Source: Nitrolancea sp040255925 (GTDB taxonomy: Bacteria > Chloroflexota > Chloroflexia > Thermomicrobiales > Thermomicrobiaceae). From it: a stretch of DNA of 40,549 nt. The notes beneath the pieces are model-generated. The model ran no database searches. It saw only the letters and a list, made by a program, of their open reading frames with translations, and was not told the DNA's origin. A program made the translations under genes and the position numbers. The stretch is from assembly GCA_040255925.1 (NCBI GenBank), contig JBDZVX010000006.1, positions 1 through 40,549 of the forward strand, given 5' to 3'. Shown piece by piece: positions 1 to 7,646 of the stretch. Positions within the stretch are counted from its first letter, which is position 1. Each line of letters begins with the position of its first letter.

Positions 1-2
1 TC

Positions 3-920
3 TTTCTTTCGAACGATCCGAATGGGAAAGCCGAGATCACGGTGTATGAGACCACCACTGACCCCAGCGTCCTTTCCCTCACGTCGCGCGGCGTGGTCAT
101 CACTGGAACCGACCCGAAAACCGGCGTGCTCAGCATGCTCGAAGTCCTCGCTATCGACATTGGCGGCGATCATACCTACGTCGGCGCGGATAACGCCGTC
201 CTGAAGATCGCGCTCCCACCGAACGCCGCCCAGGTCAGTCCTCAGCCGGGGTTCAGTTTCGGTGATCCGCGCTTCGAGAACGGAAGCGTGCTGGTGACCA
301 CCGGGGCGGTCACACCGGGAAGCCACAGCGCGATGATCGCCTACACGGTCCCTTACACCGATTCCACGGCCACCCTCAACATCGGTACGGCGATGCCGAC
401 CAAGACCTTCCATGCGCTGGTCAAGGATGGGACCTACACCATCAGCTCGCCATCGCTCAAGGATGATGGGACGGTCAATCTTGGGACCGACACGTTCCGG
501 GTGCTGACGGTGGATAATCCGGCGGTCGGTGACACGATCGCGGTGAATGTGTCGGGCCTGCCCAGACCCGAGACCGGCGGTATGAACCGCAACCTGCTCT
601 ACGTCGGGATCGGGGCCGGGGTTGCCCTCGCGGCGGCGGCTGGGCTGGTCTTTCTCAGCATCCAGCGAAAGAAACGGGCGGGTCCCCAGCCGACAACCGC
701 GGCACCGGTTGCCCGCACACCAAAAGCGGACCCGGCGGCCAATACCACTAATCTGGAGGATGAGCGGCTAGGACTGGCGGCCGAGCTGAATGAACTGGAC
801 GACCACCACGCCGCCGGAACAATCGACGATGAGACCTACGAATCCCGCCGGGGGGAGATCCTCGAACAACTACGCGGGATTTCACGCCGGATGCATGGAC
901 TGGGAGACGCCGAGGTGTAA
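3..920 (+). CDS. Membrane-anchored extracytoplasmic protein, 5' end missing
   Basis: The reading frame is open to the window edge, so the N-terminus lies outside; about 305 residues are visible. The first ~205 residues are beta-rich and Thr/Val/Gly-rich, as in exported immunoglobulin-like domains. One hydrophobic segment (NLLYVGIGAGVALAAAAG and the next few residues, roughly 209-232) is followed by a basic stop-transfer run (QRKKR). The rest is a cytoplasmic tail with a Pro/Ala linker and a charged helix containing LEDERLGLAAEL and DDETYESRRGEILEQL, the short hairpin type seen in some CcmI-like and SHOCT-like tails. Topology suggests the large domain outside and the C-terminus inside. I do not recognise the family. 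It converges on the Rieske gene, and a palindromic repeat separates the two. Confidence 0.75.
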   Translation, partial: FLSNDPNGKAEITVYETTTDPSVLSLTSRGVVITGTDPKTGVLSMLEVLAIDIGGDHTYVGADNAVLKIALPPNAAQVSPQPGFSFGDPRFENGSVLVTTGAVTPGSHSAMIAYTVPYTDSTATLNIGTAMPTKTFHALVKDGTYTISSPSLKDDGTVNLGTDTFRVLTVDNPAVGDTIAVNVSGLPRPETGGMNRNLLYVGIGAGVALAAAAGLVFLSIQRKKRAGPQPTTAAPVARTPKADPAANTTNLEDERLGLAAELNELDDHHAAGTIDDETYESRRGEILEQLRGISRRMHGLGDAEV

Positions 921-926
921 TGGCGG

Positions 927-1027
927 CCCTCACCCCCGTCCCCTCTCCCAATTCTGGGAGAGGGGAGCACATCCGATCGTTCTGTTCCCCTCCCCTAGAA
1001 TTGGGGGAGGGGCTAGGGGTGGGGGCC
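927..1027. repeat. Dispersed G-rich palindromic repeat (copy 1)
   Basis: Two self-complementary halves face each other. One has CCCCTCTCCCA / TGGGAGAGGGG around an ATTC loop; the other has CCCCTCCCCTAG with AATTGGGGGAGGGG. The outer arms CTCACCCCC and GGGGTGGGGG also pair. It sits exactly between two convergent genes, where it could act as a bidirectional transcription stop. Related copies occur near 8175, 9320, 24589 and 36954. Confidence 0.8.
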
Positions 1028-1064
1028 ATCCCCAACGTGGGCCGGACCTTTCCCTTTGGCAACC

Positions 1065-2843
1065 TCAGCCGTTCAGCGTCGGCGAATCGTCATCGGTATC
1101 CTCGTAGATGGCCTCTCCACGTTGGAGCCGCATCGCGGTCCTGGCTGTCTGAAGCATGACGCGCGAGGTCGGAGCGTGCGCGGCAAGGTACCGCGCGACC
1201 GCGACCAGCACCCGGTTCGCTTCGGTGGGATGCGTTTCGCGGAGCTCACGCTCCAGCGCCAGACCGGCTTCCAGCATCTGGTAGCTGTGAAACTCTCCAT
1301 CCTCTCGCAGCAGCACGTGGCCCAGCGTGCCGATCAGCGGCTTCCGGTCGTATCCGAGACTCAGGTAGCGGTGGACCGCCAGCGCCGCCGGATTGACCTG
1401 CTGCTCGCGATCCATGAGATCGGTCAGAATTGCCAGCAGCTCGGCGGCGTCCCGCGGTTCCCCTTCGGCACTTCGGACCTCCGGCAACCGCGCGGCCGGC
1501 ATGTTGAGGAAGCGGTCCAGGTAGAACCGCGCCGCGCCATGGAAGATCCCACGGGCTAGCTCGGCCGAGGGGGCGCGCTTCAACCCCTGATGCAGGGCAT
1601 TGCAGTAGGTGAAGGTGTGGAGCACCGTGATCCAGTCGGAGAATTCGTTGCTAGTGTGGAACCGCGCCACCCGGAGCGCCGCTGCGTAGCAGAGCGCCCG
1701 GCTGACCCTGGTGAGACCGGCCCCGGCTTCGAGCGCGCCAGTCAGGCCATTGACGATCGCCTCCGGGTCATCGCCGAGAAGGATGTCGCCAAGCCGAGCC
1801 AGACCGTCCCAATCGGCCGAGGATTCACACCGCGCCAGCTCCGGCAGCCGTTGGTTGACCGGTTCGAGCAAGCGCACCAGATCGACCGGATGCCGCCAGT
1901 TGTTGAGCTCCTCGCTCCGGCGGGCGGTCGCCATCCCACGCACCAGACTCGGCAGGATCAGGTTCGCCTTGTCCCAGCCAATGAGATCAAGCAGTTCACA
2001 GGCCTTGTTGATGAAATCGACCGTGTGACCACCATCGAGAAAGAAATGATCGGTGGCGGCGGTGAAGAGCAGATCGGCAAGCTCCGTGGAACGTGCGCCG
2101 CTGCCGATCGCGGTCAAGAGGGCACGCTCGGCCCCATCGGCATCGCGCACCTCGATGAACTGGCGGAACCAAGCTTTCAGCCGGGGAAACGGCACCCCGG
2201 TTTCCGGCAGCGGGTCAAGCTGGAAGCGCGGCGGCCGCCCAGAGCAATCGCGCGCGACATGGACCAGGCCGTGGTAGAGCGCCAGCGCCCGATCCTCCCG
2301 CTCCAGCTCCGGGAGCAGGTTCGCCATCGCGGTCAGGATCGTCAAACCGGGGGACCAGCCGGCTTCACGATAGGTGGCGCCGAACCGGCCGCCAATTTCC
2401 ACGATATCGGTCGCGGGCACCCCCGCCTCCAGGAGCGCTAGGACCGCTTTGACGATGACCAGGGATAGGTTCTGCTCCAGACCATCCCGCAGGCGCGACT
2501 TCCAATGCGCCTCGATATCGACCGGTCGCGGCCGCGTATCGACAAAGACGATGCCATCCTCGATGAGCGTGTCATAGGTCCGGACATTATCCGCCCAGGG
2601 ATCGAACGTGCCGCCGCTGGCGAGATCAAAGCGCGCATGATGCCAGTGACAGGTGAGAATGCCGTCCCGGACGCTCCCCTTCTGCAAGGGGAAGCCCATG
2701 TGCGGGCAGCGATTATCGACCGCGTAAGCCTGCCCGTCGTGCACGAAGACCGCGATCCCATGCCGCCCGCCGGAGACGACCCGGCAGCCATTCATCTCAT
2801 CCAGGCGGCCTACTCGTACGAGGTGGGATGACGAGCTAGCCAT
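1065..2843 (-). CDS. Rieske [2Fe-2S] domain protein with large unassigned C-terminal domain
   Basis: The protein has 592 residues. The N-terminal ~105 residues form a Rieske domain with the cluster-binding pattern C46-x-H48 and C65-x-x-H68 (NRCPHMGFPL, then TCHWHHARFDL), which binds a 2Fe-2S cluster. About 480 mostly helical residues follow, rich in Ala/Leu and containing His clusters (LYHGLVHVARD, DHFFLDGGHTVDF); I cannot assign this part. It is not the usual dioxygenase alpha-subunit layout, because no 2-His-1-carboxylate iron site is recognisable at the expected place. A start at 2843 is chosen because AAGGAG lies just upstream and the Rieske fold begins there; the frame stays open further upstream to a TTG at 2945, which would overlap the next gene. 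No signal peptide is seen, so it is probably cytoplasmic. Likely an oxidoreductase, substrate unknown. Confidence 0.85.
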   Translation of the reverse strand: MASSSSHLVRVGRLDEMNGCRVVSGGRHGIAVFVHDGQAYAVDNRCPHMGFPLQKGSVRDGILTCHWHHARFDLASGGTFDPWADNVRTYDTLIEDGIVFVDTRPRPVDIEAHWKSRLRDGLEQNLSLVIVKAVLALLEAGVPATDIVEIGGRFGATYREAGWSPGLTILTAMANLLPELEREDRALALYHGLVHVARDCSGRPPRFQLDPLPETGVPFPRLKAWFRQFIEVRDADGAERALLTAIGSGARSTELADLLFTAATDHFFLDGGHTVDFINKACELLDLIGWDKANLILPSLVRGMATARRSEELNNWRHPVDLVRLLEPVNQRLPELARCESSADWDGLARLGDILLGDDPEAIVNGLTGALEAGAGLTRVSRALCYAAALRVARFHTSNEFSDWITVLHTFTYCNALHQGLKRAPSAELARGIFHGAARFYLDRFLNMPAARLPEVRSAEGEPRDAAELLAILTDLMDREQQVNPAALAVHRYLSLGYDRKPLIGTLGHVLLREDGEFHSYQMLEAGLALERELRETHPTEANRVLVAVARYLAAHAPTSRVMLQTARTAMRLQRGEAIYEDTDDDSPTLNG

Positions 2844-2916
2844 AGCAGGCTCCTTCCGCGTTGTAAATGCTCGAACTGAACCACGCGGCCAGACTGAACT
2901 GGTGATAGCTACGATC

Positions 2917-3309
2917 TTACTCTTTCCTCCGCCGTTCCAGGGCAATCACGGGAGTCAGACGCGTTGTTTTCGCCTGATGGTCGGCGAAAAGGGGGTCCAG
3001 TTCCACGATCCTAGACCAGAGTCGTTGCCGCTCCGGGCCATCTATGACCACGGCGGTGGCTTCGAACGTCTCGGCACCGGTCTCGACGATGACGTGCGGC
3101 TTCGCGACCAGGTTGTGGTACCAGTCCGGATGAGCCGGCGCGCCGATATTCGAGGCGATGACGACCATTCGGCCATCGATGGGGATGTACATCATCGGTG
3201 TTGTGTGACACTTGCCGGTCTTGGCGCCGGTGGTCGTAAGCAACAGTAAGGGCCGGCCTTCGAACGGTCCACCGGCCGTGCCTCGGTTCGCGCGGAAGTC
3301 TTCGATCAA
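2917..3309 (-). CDS. Deazaflavin (F420)-dependent nitroreductase (DDN) family protein
   Basis: The 130 residues show the DDN/DUF385 signature: FRANRG near the N-terminus, PLLLLTTTGAKTGK, then TPMMYI, VVIASNIGAPAHPDWYHNL and PHVIVETG. Members are small split-barrel proteins that use F420H2 (or sometimes flavin) to reduce quinones or nitro compounds. The annotated start at 3309 is TTG. The family usually begins a few residues earlier with NRPxIEEFR, and those residues are encoded upstream in the same frame (ending NRP just before TTG), but no ATG, GTG or TTG precedes them before a stop. Translation may therefore start at this TTG, or at the ATA at 3337-3339. It is transcribed toward the Rieske gene 73 bp away and may share its mRNA. 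Family is confident; substrate is unknown. Confidence 0.85.
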   Translation of the reverse strand: MIEDFRANRGTAGGPFEGRPLLLLTTTGAKTGKCHTTPMMYIPIDGRMVVIASNIGAPAHPDWYHNLVAKPHVIVETGAETFEATAVVIDGPERQRLWSRIVELDPLFADHQAKTTRLTPVIALERRRKE

Positions 3310-3500
3310 CGGACGGTTGTATTCCTTTTGATCGGTTATGGTTTACCCAGCTTTCGGTGTGGCTGACATCGACTCGCCGCGACGAGGTCGAGCCCGGTCG
3401 GCACCATAGTAGTACAGACGTTCGGTTATGGGCGGTCCACGTTGCAATCTCCTGTATAACGTGGCGAGACACGCGGGTGCTCACCCACGAGGAGGACTTC

Positions 3501-3743
3501 ATGGACCGGCAAATGGCCGATGCAAAGAATCTCTTCAGCGAACTGTTCACGCAAGCACTCTCCATGGGTCCGCGGCGGGTCCACCGACGTGATGAAGTAG
3601 TCGTCGTCCTTTCCGAAGACGAGTACCAGCGCCTTACCGGAGAGTGGATACGTCTTAAAGACGCTATCTTGCATGGCCCCGATTTTGAGCGACCTGGACA
3701 TCAGGTGACATTCCATCACCGCGGGAAGAGCGCTCATCATTGA
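3501..3743 (+). CDS. Phd/YefM-family antitoxin-like protein, no toxin partner
   Basis: The protein has 80 residues. The N-terminal half carries the Phd/YefM pattern MADAKNLFSELFTQAL, GPRRVHRRDEVVVVLSEDEY and QRL, the DNA-binding fold of type II antitoxins. The start at 3501 follows a strong ribosome site (GAGGAGG, 8-9 nt upstream). The C-terminus is short, basic and His-rich (FHHRGKSAHH), unlike the acidic amphipathic tail that usually wraps the toxin. No PIN, RelE or Doc-type gene follows; the next gene is a membrane protein 243 bp away. It is probably a solitary antitoxin remnant or a free-standing regulator. Confidence 0.75.
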   Translation: MDRQMADAKNLFSELFTQALSMGPRRVHRRDEVVVVLSEDEYQRLTGEWIRLKDAILHGPDFERPGHQVTFHHRGKSAHH

Positions 3744-3986
3744 CCCGTGGAGATGAGAGACGACACCGAGAAACGTTACGGGAGCGTGCGGCCCGCAATG
3801 CGACCGTACGCGGGCAGCAGAAGTTTCGTTTCGACAAATTCAGTAGCGGTGGGGCACGAGACTTGCGTTATCGTCACCACCATTCCTTGCTGACTTGAGG
3901 CGATGCCGCGGGCGGCTCAGCCTCCAACCTAGAAGCTGTGGGAGTCGCGCTGAGAGCGCCCGGGCTAGCTGGATTGGAGGAATTGT

Positions 3987-4964
3987 ATGGCCGCTCGATG
4001 GGTCACGCTCGGAAACCTCGCCTTCGCCGCACTCTTAGCGGTGGCTATTCCCGCCGCGATTTTTCACATCAGCCAGGGACGTTACCCAAACGCCATTATG
4101 GCAATAGCTGCCGTCCTGGCCGGAATCCTGCTTCTGACTGTCCGCCGGTTCAAGAGCTCGGCTCCGGTGCTACAGCCCGAACCAGAACTCCAGTCACCCC
4201 AGGTTCCACTTGAACCGACCAGCTTCCGGCAAGAGATACCTCGAGAACGTAGTGGACGTCTGGTCGGCTGGCTCCCGCTCGGAATCATCTCCGGGTTCGT
4301 CGCCACCGGGGTCATGGCGCTCGTGATGATGATCGGCTACGGATTAGCCCTGCTCATAGGCAACCCCCAAGGCGGAATGTTCACGCACGCGATTTGGGCC
4401 CTCGCCCACAATCAGATCACCCAAACGACGCAAAGCCTCCTGCCGATCGCGATCATCCTCCACTTCGTGGCCGGCTTGACCTGGGCCGTCATCTACGCTG
4501 GCGTATTCGAGCCGCACTTGAAAGGCCCCGGTTGGCAGCGCGGCCTGATATTCGCGCTGATCCCCTGGGTCACCTCGCTGGTCGTATTCCTGCCGCTGAT
4601 GGGTGGTGGGCCGCTCGGGGTGCTTCTCGGCGCCGGGGTCTTGCCGATTTTCGGGAACCTCGTGCTGCACGCCGCCTATGGGTTCACGCTGGGGCAGCTC
4701 TATGCGAGCGAGCGAATCCTGGCCGAACGCGAAACGGTCGAGGCCGCCGAGGTCAGTGAAATGGCGACTACGGAGCGGTCGATTGCGTACGGAATCATCC
4801 CCGGACTGCTGTTCGGCGGCCTGATCGGCTTCGTCCTCGGCGGACTGATAATGCCAGGCACCCAGCCGCTGCTAGTAGGCGCGTTCGGCGCCATCCTGGG
4901 GAGCGCGGTGGGGGCGCTACTCGGTTCGTTCGCTGGCCTCCAGACAAAGCCAACCGCGCAGTAG
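3987..4964 (+). CDS. Multi-pass membrane protein of unknown function
   Basis: The protein has 325 residues and about nine hydrophobic segments: two near the N-terminus (LAFAALLAVAIPAAIF; AIMAIAAVLAGILLL), then a Pro/Glu-rich cytoplasmic-looking linker (about 55-90), then several more beginning with GIISGFVATGVMALVMM and including LPIAIILHFVAGLTWAVIY. It ends with two Gly-rich, glycine-zipper-like segments (IPGLLFGGLIGFVLGGLIM; GAFGAILGSAVGALLGSFAGL). A short charged stretch (SERILAERETVEAAEVSEM) separates the core from the last pair. The start is backed by GGAGG 8 nt upstream. No catalytic or transport motif is recognised. It appears monocistronic, and a strong stem-loop follows it. Confidence 0.8.
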   Translation: MAARWVTLGNLAFAALLAVAIPAAIFHISQGRYPNAIMAIAAVLAGILLLTVRRFKSSAPVLQPEPELQSPQVPLEPTSFRQEIPRERSGRLVGWLPLGIISGFVATGVMALVMMIGYGLALLIGNPQGGMFTHAIWALAHNQITQTTQSLLPIAIILHFVAGLTWAVIYAGVFEPHLKGPGWQRGLIFALIPWVTSLVVFLPLMGGGPLGVLLGAGVLPIFGNLVLHAAYGFTLGQLYASERILAERETVEAAEVSEMATTERSIAYGIIPGLLFGGLIGFVLGGLIMPGTQPLLVGAFGAILGSAVGALLGSFAGLQTKPTAQ

Positions 4965-5000
4965 CCGGGTCTCGCAGACCGGCACTGAAAAGGTGTTTCC

Positions 5001-5036
5001 CACCGGACCCCTCTCGATTAGGAGAGGGGTCCGGTG
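5001..5036. terminator. Perfect 15 bp stem-loop, probable terminator
   Basis: Arms CACCGGACCCCTCTC (5001-5015) and GAGAGGGGTCCGGTG (5022-5036) match perfectly around a 6 nt loop, 36 nt after the stop of the membrane protein gene. There is no clear T-run on either side, so termination may be weak or Rho-assisted, or the hairpin may protect the mRNA 3' end. Confidence 0.6.
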
Positions 5037-5137
5037 CATGAAAAATTCTTCATCGGTGGCATAGCACCTGCTGTACTCCCGGAATTCCCGACACCGGCAC
5101 GAGGGCAAGCAGTTGCATTTGGGTGGAGGAAACAACC

Positions 5138-5467
5138 ATGGTCCAGACGCTTACCGACATCGAATCCGTCCTTCCCAGGCTGATCTGTCCAAACTGTTTC
5201 CGAAGTCACCTGGAGGCCGTACTGCGCTGTGATCTCGACCGGCGGGACTGCCTGCCGGCGGTTCACTGCATCTCCTGCGGCTATAGCTTCGGTCCAAACA
5301 TCGTCGAGCGCGAACTGGAAGCATTTCAGCGGCTCGCGGCGGAAATGCCCTGCCCCTCCTGCGGCAGAAGCTCACAGGTCGAATTCCGATGTACGCTCTG
5401 GGACCGCCAGTGTAGCTACGTCCTCGTCTGTAATCGCTGCCTGGAGCGCTACGAGCTCCACATCTAA
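5138..5467 (+). CDS. Small protein with two tandem zinc-ribbon-like repeats
   Basis: The protein has 109 residues. It contains two similar halves of about 35 residues, each with CPxC, then RC, then a single Cys, then CxxC: CPNC..RC..C..CISC (about 17-48) and CPSC..RC..C..CNRC (about 72-104). This predicts two zinc-binding ribbons joined by a helix (VERELEAFQRLAAEM). The start at 5138 is preferred over an in-frame GTG at 5123 because GGAGGA overlaps the GTG and sits 7 nt before the ATG. It lies in the same direction as the preceding membrane protein but is separated from it by a terminator-like hairpin. A nucleic-acid or protein-binding role is plausible; nothing more specific can be said. Confidence 0.75.
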   Translation: MVQTLTDIESVLPRLICPNCFRSHLEAVLRCDLDRRDCLPAVHCISCGYSFGPNIVERELEAFQRLAAEMPCPSCGRSSQVEFRCTLWDRQCSYVLVCNRCLERYELHI

Positions 5468-5578
5468 ATACGCGAGCGAACCACATTCAGAGTACGGACC
5501 GGCGGCCACGCCGGGTTTAGGTACGTCCCCGCACCGGTTGATCCCGACCAGCAGCGCGGGAGTTGGGAAAACGCGGGG

Positions 5579-5607
5579 TTGACACGAATTTTGCGGGGCG
5601 CTAAGAT
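5579..5607 (+). promoter_or_regulatory. Sigma-70-type promoter for ilvBNC
   Basis: A perfect -35 TTGACA (5579-5584), a 17 nt spacer and a -10 of TAAGAT (5602-5607, 4 of 6 matches). Transcription would start near 5614, leaving a leader of about 300 nt before ilvB. The 10-mer GGCGCTAAGA overlapping the -10 recurs exactly at 5788-5797. Confidence 0.7.
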
Positions 5608-5697
5608 ACACAAAGGTAACGAACTTACGCGTTGGCTTGAGCAGATGGGTGAATTGACCAGTGGAACAGCCCGCCAGAAGCGAATACGCTGATTGCG

Positions 5698-5814
5698 ATG
5701 TGGCGGGTGAGCTGTCGTCAATTGCTGTATGCCTCCTTGTCGCTGTACGAATTACCGGCGAACAATCAAACGCGGGAGGCACTGCAAGGCGCTAAGAACG
5801 GCATGATCCAATGA
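5698..5814 (+). CDS. Candidate leader peptide ORF in the ilv leader
   Basis: A 38-codon ORF lies entirely within the ilvBNC leader, from ATG 5698 to TGA 5814. Codons 9-19 are rich in leucine (TTG CTG, then TTG, CTG and TTA within 31 nt). The leucine codons at 5737-5754 come directly after leader segment 1 (5730-5736). A second 14-codon ORF (5811-5855) overlaps its stop as ATGA and runs through the last hairpin. There is no convincing ribosome site before 5698, and the frame is open upstream to 5653, so translation is uncertain. Confidence 0.35.
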   Translation: MWRVSCRQLLYASLSLYELPANNQTREALQGAKNGMIQ

Positions 5815-5846
5815 ATCTCACGAGCCTCCCAGACTGGGAGGCTCGT
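5730..5846 (+). promoter_or_regulatory. Putative four-segment attenuator before ilvB
   Basis: Four segments can pair alternately: TGCCTCC (5730-5736), GGGAGGCA (5774-5781), GCCTCCC (in the 5820-5831 arm) and GGGAGGC (in the 5835-5846 arm). Segments 3:4 form a perfect 12 bp hairpin ACGAGCCTCCCA / TGGGAGGCTCGT with a 3 nt loop, followed by TTTCATG. Pairing 1:2 permits 3:4; pairing 2:3 prevents it. This is the logic of classical amino-acid attenuators. The U-tract is poor, so control could act on translation or through Rho. An earlier stem (ACAGC-CCGCCA, 5666-5676, with TGGCGG and GCTGT, 5701-5715) adds structure. No T-box core motif is present. Confidence 0.55.
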
Positions 5847-5913
5847 TTCATGTAAGGACCAAGCGAACCGCGGGCAAAAGGCACGCGATCACGTGGCCGG
5901 AGAGGGGCGAAGA

Positions 5914-7644
5914 ATGGCCGTCGAAACACAAAGCACCGTCAAGGGAGAGGAGCAGCCGTCAGCGACGGTTCCCTGGATCGGCGCGCGGGTGCTATGTGAG
6001 GCACTGGAGCGCGAGGGTGTCGATCTGATCTTCGGGTATCCCGGAGGAGCGGTCATTCCGCTCTACGATGTGTTGCCGGAGTTCAAGATCCACCATGTCC
6101 TGGTCCGGCATGAGCAAGGCGCGGCTCACGCCGCCGACGGCTATGCCCGCGCGACCGGTAAGGTGGGCGTCTGCCTGGCGACCTCCGGTCCCGGCGCGAC
6201 CAACTTGGTGACCGGTATCGCGACCGCCATGCTCGATTCGGTGCCGATGGTCGCGTTGACCGGCCAGGTTCCACAGGCGGTTATCGGCAGCGATGCCTTC
6301 CAGGAGATCGATATCACCGGCATCACCCTCCCGATCACCAAGCACAACTTCGTCGTGCGCAGTGTCGACGAGATCGGCCCAACAATCCAGCAGGCGTTCC
6401 ACCTCGCCCGATCCGGCCGGCCCGGCCCGGTGCTGGTGGATATACCGAAAGATGTGCTTCTCACTCGCGGCAAGCTCGCACCCTCTCGCCCGATCGATCT
6501 TCCCGGCTACCGGCCCACGATCGTTCCGCCCCGGCGCCAGATCCGCCGTGCCGTGGATCTACTGCGAACCGCTAAGAAGCCGTTGATCCTGGCCGGCCAT
6601 GGAATCCTGATCTCCGGCGCGACCGAGGAACTCGTGCAATTCGCCGAGCGGGCGCAGATTCCGATCGGACTGACGCTGCTCGGCATTGGCGGGTTCCCGC
6701 GTTCTCACCCGCTCTGTTTGGGGATGGTCGGCATGCACGGATTCACCCATGCGAACCGGGCGATCCATGAAGCCGATGTCCTGATCGGGATCGGCATGCG
6801 ATTCGATGACCGGGTGACCGGCCGGATTAGCGAGTTCGCACCGAACGCGAAGATCATCCACATCGATATCGACCCGGCCGAGGTCGGGAAGAACGTGAAG
6901 ACTGAGGTGCCGGTGGTCGGAGACGCCCGCGCGGCACTGAAGATTCTGATCGAGGAGACCGAGCCGCTGGAGCACACGGAATGGCTCGAAACCCTCACCG
7001 CCGCGCGCAAGATGCCACGGTCAGCGATGGCGCCCACGGTGCTGCAACCGCAGTACGTCGTCGAACGCTTGCACGCACTGACCGGCGGCAACGCGATCGT
7101 GGCGACCGATGTCGGTCAGCACCAGATGTGGGCGGCCCAGTTCTACGGCTGCGACATCCCGAACCAGTGGATCTCATCCGGTGGCCTCGGCACGATGGGC
7201 TACGGCGTGCCGGCGGCTATGGGCGCCGCGCTCGGGCGGCCCGACGCTGAGGTCTGGGCAATCGTCGGCGACGGCGGCGTGCAGATGACACTCTTCGAGT
7301 TCGCCACGATCGTCCAAGAGCAGGCCAAGGTGAAGATCGCGATTGTGAATAACGGCTATCTCGGCATGGTTCGTCAGTGGCAGCAACTCTTCCACAACCG
7401 GAACTACTCCGAGACACCGATCAGTAGCCCGGACTTCGTGATGCTTGGGCAAGCCTATTCCATCCCATCCCGCCGGGTGACGCAGGCGGATCAGGTGGAC
7501 GAGGCGATCGAGTGGGCGCAGTCTATTGATGGACCGGCACTGATTGATTTCGTGGTAAACCAGGAGGAGAACGTCTATCCGATGATCCCATCGGGCGGCT
7601 CGTTCCGGGAAATGATCGAAGACGAAGAAGAGGTGGGGTGGTAG
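5914..7644 (+). CDS. ilvB: Acetolactate synthase (acetohydroxyacid synthase), large subunit
   Basis: Catalyses the ThDP-dependent condensation of pyruvate with pyruvate or 2-oxobutyrate, the first common step of valine, leucine and isoleucine synthesis. The 576 residues show the three-domain fold. The N-terminal PYR domain has LIFGYPGGAVIPLYD, the catalytic-Glu motif VRHEQGAAHAADGYARA and TSGPGATNLVTGIA. The middle FAD/Rossmann-like domain has GMHGFTHANRAIHEADVLI. The C-terminal PP domain has the ThDP/Mg motif GDGGVQM ending in NNGYLGMVRQW. The ATG at 5914 is preferred over an in-frame GTG at 5893 because GGAGAGGGG precedes it. It heads ilvBNC and overlaps or abuts ilvN. Expression is probably controlled by the leader upstream. 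Confidence 0.97.
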   Translation: MAVETQSTVKGEEQPSATVPWIGARVLCEALEREGVDLIFGYPGGAVIPLYDVLPEFKIHHVLVRHEQGAAHAADGYARATGKVGVCLATSGPGATNLVTGIATAMLDSVPMVALTGQVPQAVIGSDAFQEIDITGITLPITKHNFVVRSVDEIGPTIQQAFHLARSGRPGPVLVDIPKDVLLTRGKLAPSRPIDLPGYRPTIVPPRRQIRRAVDLLRTAKKPLILAGHGILISGATEELVQFAERAQIPIGLTLLGIGGFPRSHPLCLGMVGMHGFTHANRAIHEADVLIGIGMRFDDRVTGRISEFAPNAKIIHIDIDPAEVGKNVKTEVPVVGDARAALKILIEETEPLEHTEWLETLTAARKMPRSAMAPTVLQPQYVVERLHALTGGNAIVATDVGQHQMWAAQFYGCDIPNQWISSGGLGTMGYGVPAAMGAALGRPDAEVWAIVGDGGVQMTLFEFATIVQEQAKVKIAIVNNGYLGMVRQWQQLFHNRNYSETPISSPDFVMLGQAYSIPSRRVTQADQVDEAIEWAQSIDGPALIDFVVNQEENVYPMIPSGGSFREMIEDEEEVGW

Positions 7645-7646
7645 AC

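Noticed and set aside
1590..2441. Plus-strand ORF opposite the Rieske gene
   Set aside because: Antisense shadow, Arg/Pro/Gln-rich, no ribosome site or motif.
3442..3460. Promoter TTGCAA...TATAAC before the antitoxin gene
   Set aside because: The elements are only 7 bp apart, so they cannot be a normal -35/-10 pair; TATAAC alone may still be a -10.
5850..5890. T-box riboswitch core near GAACCGCGGG before ilvB
   Set aside because: Only ACCGCG matches the T-box consensus; the AGGGTGG half and the following antiterminator/terminator order are absent.
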